From positions 1 through 44,860 of the IMG/VR virus record IMGVR_UViG_3300045921_000216: a stretch of 44,860 bases of DNA; one strand, given 5' to 3'. The notes under the pieces are model-generated. The model saw only the letters and a list, made by a program, of their open reading frames with translations. It ran no database searches and had not been told where the DNA came from. The position numbers and the translations under genes are program-made. Positions 1-7,492 of the stretch are shown here, in pieces (the first letter of the stretch is position 1; the number at the start of each line of letters is the position of its first letter). The DNA is from a virus.

Positions 1-255
1 CTCGCAGCACGGGCAGAAGTGCACGTCTGCGACTGCATCGTCCTCGGTCATCGAACCTTCGTCGATCATGTCCTCGTAGATCGCGACGGCGACGTCGACG
101 AAGGTGTCGGCCTCGATCGTCCGCGGCTGGGCGGCGTCGTGCCGGGAGAGCGTGCGGGCGATGTCTCGGCAGCCGGCGGCGTGCGCGATGAACGCTTCGC
201 CGTTCGGCGTGGCGTGGTGCGGGAGGTTCGGGCCGATGATCGTGATTGCTGGCAT
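1..255 (-). CDS. small hypothetical early protein (cut by window edge)
   Basis: Starts with ATG at 255, preceded by a good ribosome site (AAGGAG in the minus sense). 85 codons are visible before the window ends. The repeat at the right end supplies the last residues (ELL, stop at 44677), giving an 87-residue protein. It is acidic toward the C-terminus and ends in a cysteine motif of the form FCPCCE, which could bind metal. It is the first gene behind the promoter-like element at 292-327. No family recognised. The two terminal copies differ by one residue (Thr here, Ser at the right end). Confidence 0.75.
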   Translation of the reverse strand, partial: MPAITIIGPNLPHHATPNGEAFIAHAAGCRDIARTLSRHDAAQPRTIEADTFVDVAVAIYEDMIDEGSMTEDDAVADVHFCPCCE

Positions 256-291
256 GGTAGGCTCCTTTGGTTCTGGGCCGCCGGGTGGCGA

Positions 292-327
292 CACAACAAG
301 TATCGGCAAATCAGTTCAGACCTTTAG
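292..327 (-). promoter_or_regulatory. promoter/operator-like element, copy 1
   Basis: Contains ATCGGCA, eight variable bases, then CAGACCTTTAG (plus-strand reading, 302-327). The same pattern with identical 8-base spacing occurs at 1371-1396 and 44504-44530. Every copy sits about 40-90 bases upstream of the start codon of a minus-strand gene. Promoter or operator function is inferred from conservation and position; no standard -35/-10 pair is obvious. Confidence 0.55.
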
Positions 328-414
328 CCCTTCTTGGGAAATCGCTGCCTGTGCCTTCTTCGCGTACTAAATCCGTGCCACGATCGTGCTCGTTGCGCGT
401 GTCCTCGTTCAGGG

Positions 415-744
415 TCACATTCCGAAGCCAAGGCGGGTCATTGCGTCCCGGATCCCAGCGGCATCGTTCCGCTGCACGGCATGTGCTAGTCGCTCCGCGT
501 TCGCCGACGTTTCGACAAGGTAGCGGTGGTCGCGCTCGGCGACGATCACGGCTTGCTCGTCGATCCCGACTTCGGCGCTGACGACGTCGAGCACACGGGC
601 GGAGCATCTGCGGCAGTAGGGTCCGTCGGCGTACCCGTCGACCGTGCCGTCAACGACCTTGACTGGTTCGCTGATGCCGCAGACACGGCCGCACCACGCA
701 CAGCTCGTCCGCCCGTAGTAAGTGCTAGTGATCGTCAGGCGCAT
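415..744 (-). CDS. hypothetical protein with two CxxC-type motifs
   Basis: 109 residues. ATG at 744 is chosen because AAGGAGG lies about 8 bases upstream; the frame stays open further upstream without a ribosome site. The protein carries CAWCGRVCG near residue 15 and YCRRC near residue 43, a treble-clef or zinc-ribbon arrangement, followed by a helical C-terminal half. It lies in the early minus-strand cluster of small genes. Function unknown; nucleic-acid or protein binding through a metal knuckle is a guess. Confidence 0.7.
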   Translation of the reverse strand: MRLTITSTYYGRTSCAWCGRVCGISEPVKVVDGTVDGYADGPYCRRCSARVLDVVSAEVGIDEQAVIVAERDHRYLVETSANAERLAHAVQRNDAAGIRDAMTRLGFGM

Positions 745-788
745 GATGTCGTCCTCCTTCGCTCGTCGCGCCGGGCGCCCCATCCCGG

Positions 789-1022
789 TCACGCTCTCGG
801 CGACGAGCTGCGGCGTGGTGCGGGAGCATACTCGCGGCGACCTTCCGGGCCTTCCCAGATGTCGCGCCCGGTGGCGTAGTCCATGTAGCCGTGGTACCAC
901 TCGGCGTGCTCGCCTCGCACGTCCGCGGCTTCGAGTGGTTGTCGCGTAGTCCACTCCCGCATGGATGCCGCTCGTCCTCGGCGGTAATCGGCGCGGCGCT
1001 GCTCGTCGGTTCGGTCGTTCAT
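789..1022 (-). CDS. small hypothetical early protein
   Basis: 77 residues. ATG at 1022 has AAGGAG about 6 bases upstream, so it is preferred over the longer frame that begins at 1148. The sequence is strongly charged (many Arg, Asp, Glu) with several Trp and Tyr and a C-terminal stretch containing DIWEGPEGRREY. No transmembrane segment or known motif. Likely a host-interaction or regulatory small protein of the early region; this is only inferred from position. Confidence 0.6.
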   Translation of the reverse strand: MNDRTDEQRRADYRRGRAASMREWTTRQPLEAADVRGEHAEWYHGYMDYATGRDIWEGPEGRREYAPAPRRSSSPRA

Positions 1023-1062
1023 GGCGTGCTCCTTGCTCGCGTATGGATTGGCGGGACTGACG

Positions 1063-1281
1063 CTAGGAAGCGTCGGCGATGTTCTTGGATTCGATGCGAG
1101 CGCGTCGGAGGGATCGCTGGGCGTCGTACAGGTGATCGAGAACGACATCAGTTCGAGCGTCGAGTTCCCCCGCGTTCATCATGTCCATCAGCTCGTCGAG
1201 CAGATCGGAGATCCGATCGTGCATCGGGATGGTGGTCTCGTAGGTGAGCTCGTCGATCTTCTTCTTCGTAGATGCTGGCAT
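1063..1281 (-). CDS. small helical hypothetical protein
   Basis: 72 residues, ATG at 1281 with AAGGAG about 7 bases upstream. The sequence is predicted helical throughout (ISDLLDELMDMMNAGEL followed by an Arg-rich helix), which suggests a small oligomer or DNA-associated protein. It is the first gene downstream of promoter-like element copy 2 (1354-1396) on the minus strand. No family recognised. Confidence 0.65.
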   Translation of the reverse strand: MPASTKKKIDELTYETTIPMHDRISDLLDELMDMMNAGELDARTDVVLDHLYDAQRSLRRARIESKNIADAS

Positions 1282-1353
1282 GGTCGTTCTCCTTCGGTGT
1301 GGACCCGGGTCGATCGTAGACCCTGATCGGTGTCGCGTCGAGCGGCGTTGCTG

Positions 1354-1396
1354 CTCCCTACAACACGCGTATCGGCAGTCGAGGGCAGACCTTTAG
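1354..1396 (-). promoter_or_regulatory. promoter/operator-like element, copy 2
   Basis: ATCGGCA, eight bases, CAGACCTTTAG at 1371-1396 (plus-strand reading). Read on the minus strand it continues into TTGTAGGGAG (1354-1363), a string also present on the plus strand in repeat copy B near 13658. Lies about 75 bases upstream of the ATG at 1281. Confidence 0.55.
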
Positions 1397-1430
1397 TAAG
1401 GCCTTGCGACGACGTCGCCCCGGTATCGGA

Positions 1431-1826
1431 TCAGCGGCTGAGTTCGTACCGGGTCGCCTCGATGCGCGTCCGCGTCACGCGAGTACGCGAGCGACTTGCG
1501 CTCACACTGCACACCTCGAGGTCGATGTGCCAACGGCTATCGTCGACGATGAGCCCAGCGCGCTTCATCGCGTCAATGATCACCTTGCAGTTCGCGTAGT
1601 CGTTGTCCTTGTCGCCTGCCGGACCCGGCCGGAAGAACACGACGTCGATCCTGAACTTGTCGCCCGGCTTGGCCTTCGGAACGCGATCGCGAAGCGCGAA
1701 CCAACTAAGGTACTCGGTCCACTCCTTCTTCGCCTTGTGCACCGCCGACCAGTGCCCTTCACCCATCCTCGGCGGACGCCGTCCGGGCACCTCTACCGTC
1801 CAAGAATCCTCATGTTCACGACCCAT
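1431..1826 (-). CDS. rusA: RusA-like Holliday junction resolvase
   Basis: 131 residues from ATG at 1826 (GGTGG about 6 bases upstream); a TTG at 1832 is an alternative. It has the RusA-family layout: an N-terminal PGRRPPR segment, a central beta strand RIDVVFFRPG, then KDNDYANCKVIIDAMKRAGL and a following VDDSRW, where the DxxNxxK-type helix and downstream Asp pair form the metal site. RusA-family enzymes cleave four-way junctions; in phages they resolve branched replication or recombination intermediates before packaging. It is separated from the preQ1 block by repeat copy A, so it may be transcribed separately. Family assignment fairly sure; exact activity inferred. Confidence 0.8.
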   Translation of the reverse strand: MGREHEDSWTVEVPGRRPPRMGEGHWSAVHKAKKEWTEYLSWFALRDRVPKAKPGDKFRIDVVFFRPGPAGDKDNDYANCKVIIDAMKRAGLIVDDSRWHIDLEVCSVSASRSRTRVTRTRIEATRYELSR

Positions 1827-1865
1827 GATCAACCACCATCGCTATGGGAAGAACTGGATTGACGC

Positions 1866-1951
1866 GACAACAGGGTAGTTGTAGGTGGAACGGGGTCCGA
1901 CGTCAGAGAACGCCGTCTACCCACTTCAGAAGCCAAGACGATCACATGGGG
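1866..1951. repeat. dispersed intergenic repeat, copy A
   Basis: Fills the 127-base gap between two minus-strand genes. It matches 13650-13730 and 30540-30623 in the same plus-strand orientation: ACAGGGT, TTGTAGG, GGGTC, GTCAGAGA, CGTCTA, TCAGA, then CATGGG. A and B are nearly identical over the GGGTCCGACGTC to CTACCCAC segment. Indels between copies are not multiples of three, so it is not coding. Two TCAGA boxes sit at a constant spacing in all copies. Function unknown. Confidence 0.75.
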
Positions 1952-1953
1952 GC

Positions 1954-2712
1954 TCATGCCTTCTCCCATGCGACGATCGACGCCGTCGGAACCACTCCGC
2001 GAGCTTCTTGGTCGCGGATCGCTCGTTGGACGTCGACGGCTCGTGTCGGCACGCCTAAGTATTCGCCCCACCGCCTGAAGCGATCGAAGATCGCAATGAT
2101 CCCGTCGAGGTCCATGCGGCTGAAATCTGTGGTCGCCTCGAACTCGCATTTCGGCGTTGGGCGCATCGCCCACGCACGACCGAACGGTCGTTTCAGCACG
2201 TGCGTCGACCCGTCTGGTCGTTGCTGCAACTGCACTTGCGGCGCGCTGTGACACGACAATGGCGGCGTCGGCCACTGTGCACACCCGAGACCTCCGCTCG
2301 GCTTCTCGACCGAAAGGAAGTCGCATATCGGATTCGCGTTCTGATCGTTCGTAATGATCACGCGGCGCTTCCCGTTCACGACGACGATCCGCTCCACGAA
2401 TCCGGCACGATGCTGGACGTTCAAGAACTCTTCGGGAGTGTAGTCCAGAGTGAACTTCTGGCAGCACGCGGTACACCCGGACGCGCAAACGAACTCGCGG
2501 AACACGCTCGGCCCAACGACGATCCGACTCGCCGATCCGCGGAACACTCGCTCTCGCCCAAGTGATCCGTCGGGGCGCGTCGGGAAGTACGACACCGGAC
2601 CGGGAGATAGCATCGCAAGCTGGCCAACGATCTTCTCAACGCTATCGGCGTGCCCGACGTTGTTCACTCGACGAAGCTCCGCGGCGCGCAAGGTCGCGAT
2701 GTGCTTCTTCAC
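1954..2712 (-). CDS. YkgJ-like cysteine-cluster (putative metal/Fe-S) protein
   Basis: 252 residues from GTG at 2712, which overlaps the stop of the ParB-like gene by four bases (GTGA). The long frame upstream of this is the shadow of that gene. Cysteines at residues 76, 80, 83, 84, 130, 144 and 154 follow the CxxxCxxCC...C...C...C pattern of YkgJ-type zinc- or iron-chelate cluster proteins. The C-terminal half contains an Arg-rich segment and ends helical. It is the last gene of the preQ1/DNA-modification block, so a role in maturing or further modifying the deazaguanine, or in supplying metal to it, is plausible but unproven. Family recognition is by cysteine pattern only. Confidence 0.65.
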   Translation of the reverse strand: MKKHIATLRAAELRRVNNVGHADSVEKIVGQLAMLSPGPVSYFPTRPDGSLGRERVFRGSASRIVVGPSVFREFVCASGCTACCQKFTLDYTPEEFLNVQHRAGFVERIVVVNGKRRVIITNDQNANPICDFLSVEKPSGGLGCAQWPTPPLSCHSAPQVQLQQRPDGSTHVLKRPFGRAWAMRPTPKCEFEATTDFSRMDLDGIIAIFDRFRRWGEYLGVPTRAVDVQRAIRDQEARGVVPTASIVAWEKA

Positions 2713-3401
2713 CGCGACGCCTGCCAATCCGCTAGTAGCAACTCGAACGCGAGCCCGTTCCGGACATGCTCGTCGTCGTGCGGCTCGACTTCCGCCTCCG
2801 CCTCGATCGCAGCACGCGCCTCCAGCCACATCGCAGCGACCGCGAGCGGGACGCGCATCCACACGCTCTCCCACCCGTCTTCTTCGCTGCCACTGCCGCC
2901 CTCGCCGCCTTCCCCGGGACCGGGGTCGCCCCCTCCTTTGTAGTCGGGAATCTCGACGCTGCCAAGCTCGATCAAGTTCGTGATGTTCTCGTTCGTGAAC
3001 GGAAGGCCGACGACGAGTTCGTCGAACCCGATCGTCTGCTCGAGATCCGCGAGCAACACGCCAAGATCGACGCGATCCGCCATACCTCGCGTCTCGTTCA
3101 GGATGATCGTCAGTCGCTTCGCCGTCGGTTCGTCGATGTCGAGCACCGTCACCGGAACGTTCTCCAACCCGGCTTCTCGAGCTGCCCGACACCTGTGTTC
3201 ACCATCGACGATCTCGAACTTCCCGTCGATACTCGGGTGCGGCCGGACGGTGATCGGATCGACGAACCCGAAGGCCTTGATTGACTGGATCTCCGCCTCG
3301 TACTCGCGTTCCGACATCTTGTTCGGATTCCACTCGTTCGGCACGAGAGCATTGACGGACACGGTCCGAACGTCCAGTTCCGTCTGCTTCTTGCTACTCA
3401 T
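2709..3401 (-). CDS. ParB-like nuclease-domain protein
   Basis: 230 residues, ATG at 3401 overlapping the stop of the transglycosylase gene (ATGA). The N-terminal 100 residues form a ParB/sulfiredoxin-like domain with a VNALVPNEWNPN strand-turn and the signature DGEHRCRAA at residues 66-74, which in this family binds nucleotide. A Gly/Glu-rich linker near residues 145-160 leads to an acidic helical tail. ParB-like genes beside a DNA transglycosylase recall DpdB of the bacterial 7-deazaguanine system. That makes an accessory or targeting role in base exchange the best guess. Confidence 0.8.
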   Translation of the reverse strand: MSSKKQTELDVRTVSVNALVPNEWNPNKMSEREYEAEIQSIKAFGFVDPITVRPHPSIDGKFEIVDGEHRCRAAREAGLENVPVTVLDIDEPTAKRLTIILNETRGMADRVDLGVLLADLEQTIGFDELVVGLPFTNENITNLIELGSVEIPDYKGGGDPGPGEGGEGGSGSEEDGWESVWMRVPLAVAAMWLEARAAIEAEAEVEPHDDEHVRNGLAFELLLADWQASR

Positions 3402-4234
3402 ACGAACTCCAGTCCACGTCGTGCCCACGCCTTCGCGAGCGATTGTTCTTCAGTCCACACGCGCTCGACGGTCTGCGCGATGTTGTCGGCACGACCGACC
3501 TTGTGCCGCATCGCCCGTCGATCCTCGTCAAAGTAGTGCGTCCGATACCGCGGATGGACACGGATGCCGTATTGCTCGAAATACGTCCACTCGGAGCTAT
3601 CCGCGGAGTAGGCCGGATAACGCTGTATGACCTGCCCGGTCGTCGTCCCGAGGATGTGCGTCCGCGGCACCCGAGGCCAGTCCTCCGTCAGTCGCTTGTA
3701 AACGACGTCCAGCCATGCCTTCTTGCGGCTCGTCGCGACATCGTTCCTCGGGCTGATCGCGAGCACACACCCGGGCTTCCGACGCTCCAGAAGCGTCTCG
3801 AGGTACTCCATCGGCTCGTCCTGATGGAATACCTCGATTGGTTCGATTCCGAAGGCGCGCAACCGGTCCGCGTTCGCCATGCTCGCGTCCATCGCTGCGA
3901 TGCGTTCTGCGGGCGTGGAAGCGTTCCCGAACGTGCCGGGGATCACGTCGAGGTTCACGGCACTAACGTCGATCCCGGCGGCGTTTGCACGAATCGCATC
4001 GACCCACTCGGCGTATGCCTCGAGGTCGACGGTCTTGCCTTTCGTCCACGCGGTGTACGCTCCGCTGTCTAACTTCAGCGACAGCAAGTTCGATCGCGAC
4101 CCAAGCCGACGATGCTCATCGAGCACTTCACGTGCTGCGCGAGCATACGCGAACGACGTAAGCAGCCGACGCGCACCGTACTTGAGGAAGTCGTGCGCCC
4201 GATCTTCCCCGATCGCGCTGAAGATCTTGGTCAT
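3398..4234 (-). CDS. dpdA: DpdA-like DNA 7-deazaguanine transglycosylase
   Basis: 278 residues, ATG at 4234 overlapping the queF stop. It is a TIM-barrel tRNA-guanine-transglycosylase relative: LDSGAYTAW around residue 56 holds the first active-site Asp and NLDVIPG around residue 96 the second. The spacing resembles phage DpdA enzymes rather than bacterial Tgt, which is about 100 residues longer and has a C-terminal zinc site absent here. DpdA-type enzymes exchange guanine in DNA for a 7-deazaguanine base. The adjacent complete preQ1 pathway argues strongly for DNA rather than tRNA as substrate. Which base it inserts is inferred. Confidence 0.8.
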   Translation of the reverse strand: MTKIFSAIGEDRAHDFLKYGARRLLTSFAYARAAREVLDEHRRLGSRSNLLSLKLDSGAYTAWTKGKTVDLEAYAEWVDAIRANAAGIDVSAVNLDVIPGTFGNASTPAERIAAMDASMANADRLRAFGIEPIEVFHQDEPMEYLETLLERRKPGCVLAISPRNDVATSRKKAWLDVVYKRLTEDWPRVPRTHILGTTTGQVIQRYPAYSADSSEWTYFEQYGIRVHPRYRTHYFDEDRRAMRHKVGRADNIAQTVERVWTEEQSLAKAWARRGLEFV

Positions 4235-4650
4235 GCGGCGACGTCCGTCGATTCTGCGTGCCGGTATGCGACCGCCTTCAGCCCGATCCCGCCACGAACG
4301 TTCTGCGTGACCTCGACCATCAACCACTTCGGGCGAATCGCGGCCGCGATATCGTTCGCGATCTGCGCGGCAACCGCTTCCGTGAAATGCGCTTCGTCGC
4401 GAAACGACCAGAGGTAGAACTTCAGCGCCTTGCTTTCGAGCATCATCTGATCCGGTTCGTATTCGATCCGGACGCGGCAGAAGTCCGGCTGGCCGCTGCG
4501 CGGGCAAAGGCTCGTGAATTCGGTCGCGTCGAACTCGACGCGCTGCGCGTCGTGCGCCGGGAAAGCTTCCCGTGCGAGCGCCTCGGCTGCTTCCGCGACT
4601 GACGCCGGACGAGGCATCGCGCCGCTGCGCGGCAGGTACGTGTCGCTCAT
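4231..4650 (-). CDS. queF: QueF, NADPH-dependent preQ0 reductase
   Basis: 139 residues, the size of a unimodular QueF, starting at an ATG that overlaps the queC stop. TSLCPRSGQPDF gives the catalytic Cys49 and Asp56, separated by seven residues as in characterised QueF. LESKALK at 71-77 and FRDEAHF at 83-89 form the family signature and substrate pocket. The enzyme reduces the nitrile of 7-cyano-7-deazaguanine to the aminomethyl group of preQ1. Its presence means the cassette is built to make preQ1 and not stop at preQ0, which sets the predicted DNA base. Confidence 0.92.
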   Translation of the reverse strand: MSDTYLPRSGAMPRPASVAEAAEALAREAFPAHDAQRVEFDATEFTSLCPRSGQPDFCRVRIEYEPDQMMLESKALKFYLWSFRDEAHFTEAVAAQIANDIAAAIRPKWLMVEVTQNVRGGIGLKAVAYRHAESTDVAA

Positions 4651-5399
4651 GCCGTCACCCCTTCTCGCTTCGAAGTGAACGTGTCGAACCCGTTGGCGCG
4701 CTCGACGCACGCCGGGCACGTTCCGCACCCGTACCCCCACGGGTGCAGCGCGTCGCGCTCGCCACGGTAGCAGGTGTGTGTACGCTCGATGATCGTTTCG
4801 AGCACTCCAAGGGTATCCGCTAGCGCCCACGTTGCTGCCTTGTCGAGGAAGAGCAGCGGAGCCTCCACGCGAATCTTGCTTTCGTCGGGGAGCCCCATTG
4901 CGGCATTTAGCGCGTCTTCGAACCGGTCGCGGAACTCGGGGCGACAGTCCGGATACCCGGCCTCGTCCGCCCAGCAGATTCCGGTGACGACGTTCCCGAT
5001 CGCGTGCTGCGCGGCGTAGGCCCCGACGAGCCCGAGAAATATCAGGTTGCGACCCGGTACGAACGTCGACGGGAGCCCGCGACGCTCGGCGTGTGCGTTC
5101 CCGGTGCCCGTCGCGTCCGCGCTGACGTCGATCCGGTCTGAAGTAAGCGCAGCGGCTCCGAGCTCCGCGAACGCCGGGACCGACAACGTCACCTGCGGCA
5201 CGCTCCACGACGCGCAGATTCCGCGGGCCGCGTCGAGCTCGACCCGGTGACGCTGCTTGTAGTCGAACGTGATCGCGTGGACGTTGCCGGCCCCGTACTT
5301 CTCGAGCGCCCACGCGAGGCACGTCGTTGAATCCTGCCCGCCACTCATGGCTACCACCGCCCGCTGATCGGGCTCCGCTTCGTTCCGATTCGCGATCAT
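4647..5399 (-). CDS. queC: QueC, 7-cyano-7-deazaguanine synthase
   Basis: 250 residues, normal for the family. The PP-loop SGGQDSTT at 19-26 binds ATP; a C-terminal zinc site is formed by Cys210, Cys225, Cys228 and Cys231 (CGTCPAC). QueC converts 7-carboxy-7-deazaguanine to preQ0 using ammonia and ATP. ATG at 5399 overlaps the folE stop and the queC stop overlaps the queF start. All key residues are present, so the enzyme should be active. Confidence 0.93.
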   Translation of the reverse strand: MIANRNEAEPDQRAVVAMSGGQDSTTCLAWALEKYGAGNVHAITFDYKQRHRVELDAARGICASWSVPQVTLSVPAFAELGAAALTSDRIDVSADATGTGNAHAERRGLPSTFVPGRNLIFLGLVGAYAAQHAIGNVVTGICWADEAGYPDCRPEFRDRFEDALNAAMGLPDESKIRVEAPLLFLDKAATWALADTLGVLETIIERTHTCYRGERDALHPWGYGCGTCPACVERANGFDTFTSKREGVTA

Positions 5400-6004
5400 C
5401 GCGTCGCTCCTTTCGTGAGTAGACCCATCGCCTCGGCGCGGGTTTCCGGCTGGTCGTTGAACACTCCCCGCACCGCCGATGTCACCGTCCGGCTGCCGGG
5501 CTTCTGCACGCCACGCATCGCCATGCAGAAGTGTTCCGCCTCGACGACAACCATCACGCCATCAGGCTGGAGCACCGCGTCGAGCGTTTCGGCGATCTGA
5601 TGCGTCAGTCGCTCCTGTACCTGCAAGCGACGAGCGAAAGCATCGACGAGCCGTGCGAATTTCGACAAGCCGACGATTCGGTCTCCGGGAACGTAAGCGA
5701 TGTGGGCGACGCCAAAGAACGGCAAAGCGTGATGCTCGCAGAGCGAGTAGAACTGGACGTCGCGCACCACGACCATATCCCGGGTTCCGTCGTTCTCGAA
5801 CGTCTTGAGCAGCGATCCCGGGTCGACGCTGTACCCGCTCGTCAACTCCTGCCATGCACGCACGACCCGGCGCGGCGTTTCGCGAAGACCGTCGCGTCTC
5901 GGGTCTTCGCCAACGAACTCGAGCAGGTCGGCTACTGCGTTCTCGGCGCGCATCCTCTGTTCGCCCGCCTCGCTCGTATGTCGACAGACGTTGACGTCGA
6001 TCAT
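5396..6004 (-). CDS. folE: FolE, GTP cyclohydrolase I
   Basis: 202 residues; ATG at 6004 overlaps the queE stop. Zinc ligands Cys89 and His92 (SLCEHH) and Cys160 (HFC) are present, with the family loop RIVGLSKFAR after them. The enzyme opens GTP to 7,8-dihydroneopterin triphosphate, the first step of preQ0 synthesis. A phage copy removes dependence on the host folate pathway for precursor supply. Confidence 0.93.
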   Translation of the reverse strand: MIDVNVCRHTSEAGEQRMRAENAVADLLEFVGEDPRRDGLRETPRRVVRAWQELTSGYSVDPGSLLKTFENDGTRDMVVVRDVQFYSLCEHHALPFFGVAHIAYVPGDRIVGLSKFARLVDAFARRLQVQERLTHQIAETLDAVLQPDGVMVVVEAEHFCMAMRGVQKPGSRTVTSAVRGVFNDQPETRAEAMGLLTKGATR

Positions 6005-6750
6005 CGCCCGACCTCCGCGCCCCACGCAAGCGTATGCAACTGCGGCATGACCCGCACGTTCACCATGTACGGATCCGCTGCGACGACCTCGCACAGTCGC
6101 CGGTAGCTTTCGAGGATCGTCCCAACGTCGAACTCGTCCGTCATCGACCCAGCCGGATTCAGCACCGACAGGTAGAAGTCGATCGTCGGGTAGTTTACGC
6201 GAAGCATCTTCGCGAAGTCGTAATCGTCACTGTCCCCGACGACGACCTTGATCGCGGCCCGTTCGACGCTCGGCAGCGCCCGAAGGAACTCATCGAAGTC
6301 GAGCATCGCAAACTCCATGCCGCTGCTCGGCGGCTTGGGGCTCGTCACGATCGTGTCGCACGACCCGATCCACGGCTTCCACTTGGTTCCCTGCGTTTCG
6401 ATCGCGACGCGGTGCCCGATCGCGTGCAGCCGGTCTACAAGTGCCGCGAGGTCGTGGAGTGCGGGGTTCCCGCCAGACAGCACGACGAGCAGCGCATCAT
6501 CGGTCGACAGCAACTCGAGACGATGAATGATCTGGTCGACCGTCAGGCGCTCGGCGTTCCGCACGTACTCCGGCAGCACCGCGTGGAGGCTATCGCACCA
6601 CGAGCACTCAAAGTCGCATCCGCCGAACCGGACGAACAGGCACGGCTTCCCAGCGTCGGGGCCTTCGCCTTGAATCGTCGGGCCGAAGATCTCGGTGACG
6701 GGGAATCGGCGTTCTCGTCGTTCGGCGACGTTGATGATGTCTGCGGTCAT
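6001..6750 (-). CDS. queE: QueE, 7-carboxy-7-deazaguanine synthase (radical SAM)
   Basis: 249 residues; ATG at 6750 overlaps the queD stop. PTIQGEG near residue 25 and the CxxxCxxC cluster at Cys45, Cys49 and Cys52 (followed by Asp) identify a radical-SAM QueE. The usual GGEP-type SAM motif reads SGGNPALH here, a variation worth noting but probably tolerated. It converts 6-carboxytetrahydropterin to 7-carboxy-7-deazaguanine. Confidence 0.92.
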   Translation of the reverse strand: MTADIINVAERRERRFPVTEIFGPTIQGEGPDAGKPCLFVRFGGCDFECSWCDSLHAVLPEYVRNAERLTVDQIIHRLELLSTDDALLVVLSGGNPALHDLAALVDRLHAIGHRVAIETQGTKWKPWIGSCDTIVTSPKPPSSGMEFAMLDFDEFLRALPSVERAAIKVVVGDSDDYDFAKMLRVNYPTIDFYLSVLNPAGSMTDEFDVGTILESYRRLCEVVAADPYMVNVRVMPQLHTLAWGAEVGR

Positions 6751-7115
6751 CGTGCGACCTCCGCCCGTGCGACGTTGCCCGGCCCTTCGCTTACCTCGAC
6801 CGCGATGATTCGCTCGTCGATCCCAGCGAGCATCGTCGCGAAGTGCTGCGCGAGGTTCTCGGCGGTCGTTGGGAACTTGAATTGATCGTTCAGGTAGGCG
6901 TGGTCGCACGCGGAGTGGATGTGCTCCCGGTACAACTTCTTCAACACGCCGAAGTCGATCACCATTCCTTCCTCGGGTCCGGACGTCTGCACCGGTCCCC
7001 GAGCTTCGATCGTCACGGTGTAGGTGTGACCGTGCAGTTCGCGGCACTCTCCGGGATGGTGCGGGATGCGATGCGCGGCGTGGAACTGGAACGTCTTGCG
7101 AACGGCTACGATCAT
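6747..7115 (-). CDS. queD: QueD, 6-carboxytetrahydropterin synthase
   Basis: 122 residues; ATG at 7115 overlaps the stop of the preceding gene. Zinc ligands His15 (AAHRI), His28 and His30 (LHGH) and the catalytic Cys24 are all visible, as is the CDHAYLND segment. It converts dihydroneopterin triphosphate to 6-carboxytetrahydropterin, between FolE and QueE in the pathway. Confidence 0.92.
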   Translation of the reverse strand: MIVAVRKTFQFHAAHRIPHHPGECRELHGHTYTVTIEARGPVQTSGPEEGMVIDFGVLKKLYREHIHSACDHAYLNDQFKFPTTAENLAQHFATMLAGIDERIIAVEVSEGPGNVARAEVAR

Positions 7116-7477
7116 GCGAACAACGCCTCCTGCGGATTGTTGTCGAGCATAGCGCCGGCATCGGGCGTCGGCTTGGCGTGAACGAGCGAGTGCCAGACGC
7201 GCAGCGGTCGGCGATGCGTGCTCGGGCGGATGCTCTGCCGGTACTCGTTCGACACCTTGCACACTCCGGCCTTTGCTGCGCGGCGGAGCGCGACGCCGAG
7301 CGCGCTCGGCTCACGCGGCGGGTCGACGAACCTCCAGATGTCGTCGGCGGTGAATTGCTCTTGCTCCAGCGCGACCATCTCGATGGCCTCGATCGCGCTC
7401 GCGATCCATTCGGCGTCCGATCCGCGCTCGCACTTCTTGATCGCCTTCTCGGTCGCGATCGTCACACGGTCCTTCAT
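7112..7477 (-). CDS. winged-helix-like DNA-binding protein, leader of the preQ1 operon
   Basis: 121 residues; ATG at 7477 has AAGGAG about 6 bases upstream. Residues about 45-105 (FTADDIWRFVD, then ALGVALRRAAKAG, then RPLRVWHSL) read like a winged-helix domain of the kind common in actinophage genomes. As the first gene of the coupled block (its stop overlaps queD), it may regulate the operon or bind phage DNA. A G+C-rich 12-bp hairpin lies directly before its ribosome site. Function not established. Confidence 0.7.
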   Translation of the reverse strand: MKDRVTIATEKAIKKCERGSDAEWIASAIEAIEMVALEQEQFTADDIWRFVDPPREPSALGVALRRAAKAGVCKVSNEYRQSIRPSTHRRPLRVWHSLVHAKPTPDAGAMLDNNPQEALFA

Positions 7478-7492
7478 CGTTCTGCTCCTTGG

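Noticed and set aside
2713-3192. N-terminal extension of the YkgJ-like frame
   Set aside because: It is the antisense-like shadow of the ParB-like gene; the GTG at 2712 fits the overlap pattern of the operon.
3398-4234. Reading the DpdA-like gene as a tRNA-guanine transglycosylase
   Set aside because: Too short, lacks the C-terminal zinc site of Tgt, and sits in a phage preQ1/ParB operon; DNA is the better substrate, though not proven.
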